Source: Hyphomicrobiales bacterium (GTDB lineage Bacteria > Pseudomonadota > Alphaproteobacteria > Rhizobiales > UBA4765). Taken from it: 5,727 nucleotides of DNA. The position numbers and the translations under genes were made by a program. The notes beneath the pieces were generated by a model. That model did not search any database. It worked only from the letters and a program-made list of their open reading frames with translations, and had not been told where the DNA came from. This document shows positions 5,372 through 5,727 of the stretch, piece by piece (the first letter of the stretch is position 1; each line of letters begins with the position of its first letter). The stretch lies in assembly GCA_027487195.1 (NCBI GenBank), contig JAIYEB010000353.1:1-5727 (forward strand), written 5' to 3'.

Positions 5372-5727
5372 TGAAACAGCCCCATGCCTCTGCCAAGCGA
5401 GCCGTCGCGCACAAGCTCTGCAGTTGCCTCGATATCCGGTGTCAGCGGGCGGTCATTCACGAGGAAAGAAACGCGCTGGCGCACCAAGGCAACCTTCTCA
5501 AGCAGCACAGGGCTTGTGGTGAGTGGGGCGCGCATTTCGATGCCCTGAGCCGCCATCAAGGCCTCGATTGCGACGATGTTCGAGAGGTTGTCTGCCATGT
5601 CCCCGAGGCGTCGCGCGCCGTGCGCGGCCATGGAGACATGGTCCTCCTGATTGATCGATGTCGGGATTGAATCGATCGACGCCGGCGCCGCGCGTTGCCG
5701 GTTTTCCGAAGCCAAGGCAGCTGAGGC
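5368..5727 (-). CDS. hutH: Histidine ammonia-lyase, C-terminal part (5' end outside window)
   Basis: HutH removes ammonia from L-histidine to give trans-urocanate, the first step of the pathway, using an internally formed MIO cofactor. Only the last 119 residues are present, of about 510 in the family; the MIO-forming Ala-Ser-Gly lies off the right edge. The visible part begins ASAALASENR and carries the conserved block SIDSIPTSINQEDHVSM (visible residues 17-33). Its glutamate probably corresponds to the catalytic Glu414 studied in Pseudomonas putida HutH. The family usually has Ala where Ile occurs in PTSINQEDH, a small local difference. The mostly helical tail with APLTTSP and NDRPLTPDIEATAELV is typical. 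The reading frame is open to the edge, so the coding region starts upstream of base 5727 on this strand. Its stop overlaps the hutG start by four bases. Confidence 0.96.
   Translation of the reverse strand, partial: ASAALASENRQRAAPASIDSIPTSINQEDHVSMAAHGARRLGDMADNLSNIVAIEALMAAQGIEMRAPLTTSPVLLEKVALVRQRVSFLVNDRPLTPDIEATAELVRDGSLGRGMGLFQ

Overview
This window looks like an ordinary chromosomal segment of an alphaproteobacterium, probably Hyphomicrobiales/Rhizobiales-like or a relative. It is GC-rich, the protein sequences have an alphaproteobacterial character, and it combines an Entner-Doudoroff aldolase, a DUF533 protein, a LuxR-type HTH and a hut cluster. I see no phage, insertion sequence, CRISPR array, tRNA or rRNA. 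The taxonomic call is inference from sequence style only.

Layout, left to right. (1) 1-695, minus strand: the N-terminal 231 residues of tyrosyl-tRNA synthetase (tyrS), running off the left edge. (2) 696-925: a 230-bp divergent intergenic region with an 8-bp inverted repeat just ahead of the next gene. (3) 926-1579, plus: KDPG aldolase (eda), complete. (4) 1654-2493, plus: a DUF533/TerB-like inner-membrane protein, complete. (5) 2494-2639: an AT-rich spacer with three short CAAT/ATTG-type palindromes. (6) 2640-2846, plus: a 68-residue protein that is only a LuxR/GerE helix-turn-helix. (7) 2847-2903: a short convergent spacer with a hairpin. (8) 5727-2904, minus: hutH (C-terminal end only), hutG and hutU, joined by two ATGA stop/start overlaps.

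The hut genes form one translationally coupled unit for histidine breakdown. HutH deaminates histidine to urocanate and HutU hydrates urocanate to imidazolonepropionate. HutG is the deformylase type, which releases glutamate and formate from N-formylglutamate. That points to the five-step route, which also needs HutI and HutF; neither lies in the window. eda serves sugar-acid catabolism, and tyrS is housekeeping.

The least ordinary part is 2494-2846: a single-domain LuxR-type DNA-binding protein in an AT-rich pocket, with palindromes and a possible 11-codon upstream reading frame over its start. I find no clear evidence of a new multi-gene system here.
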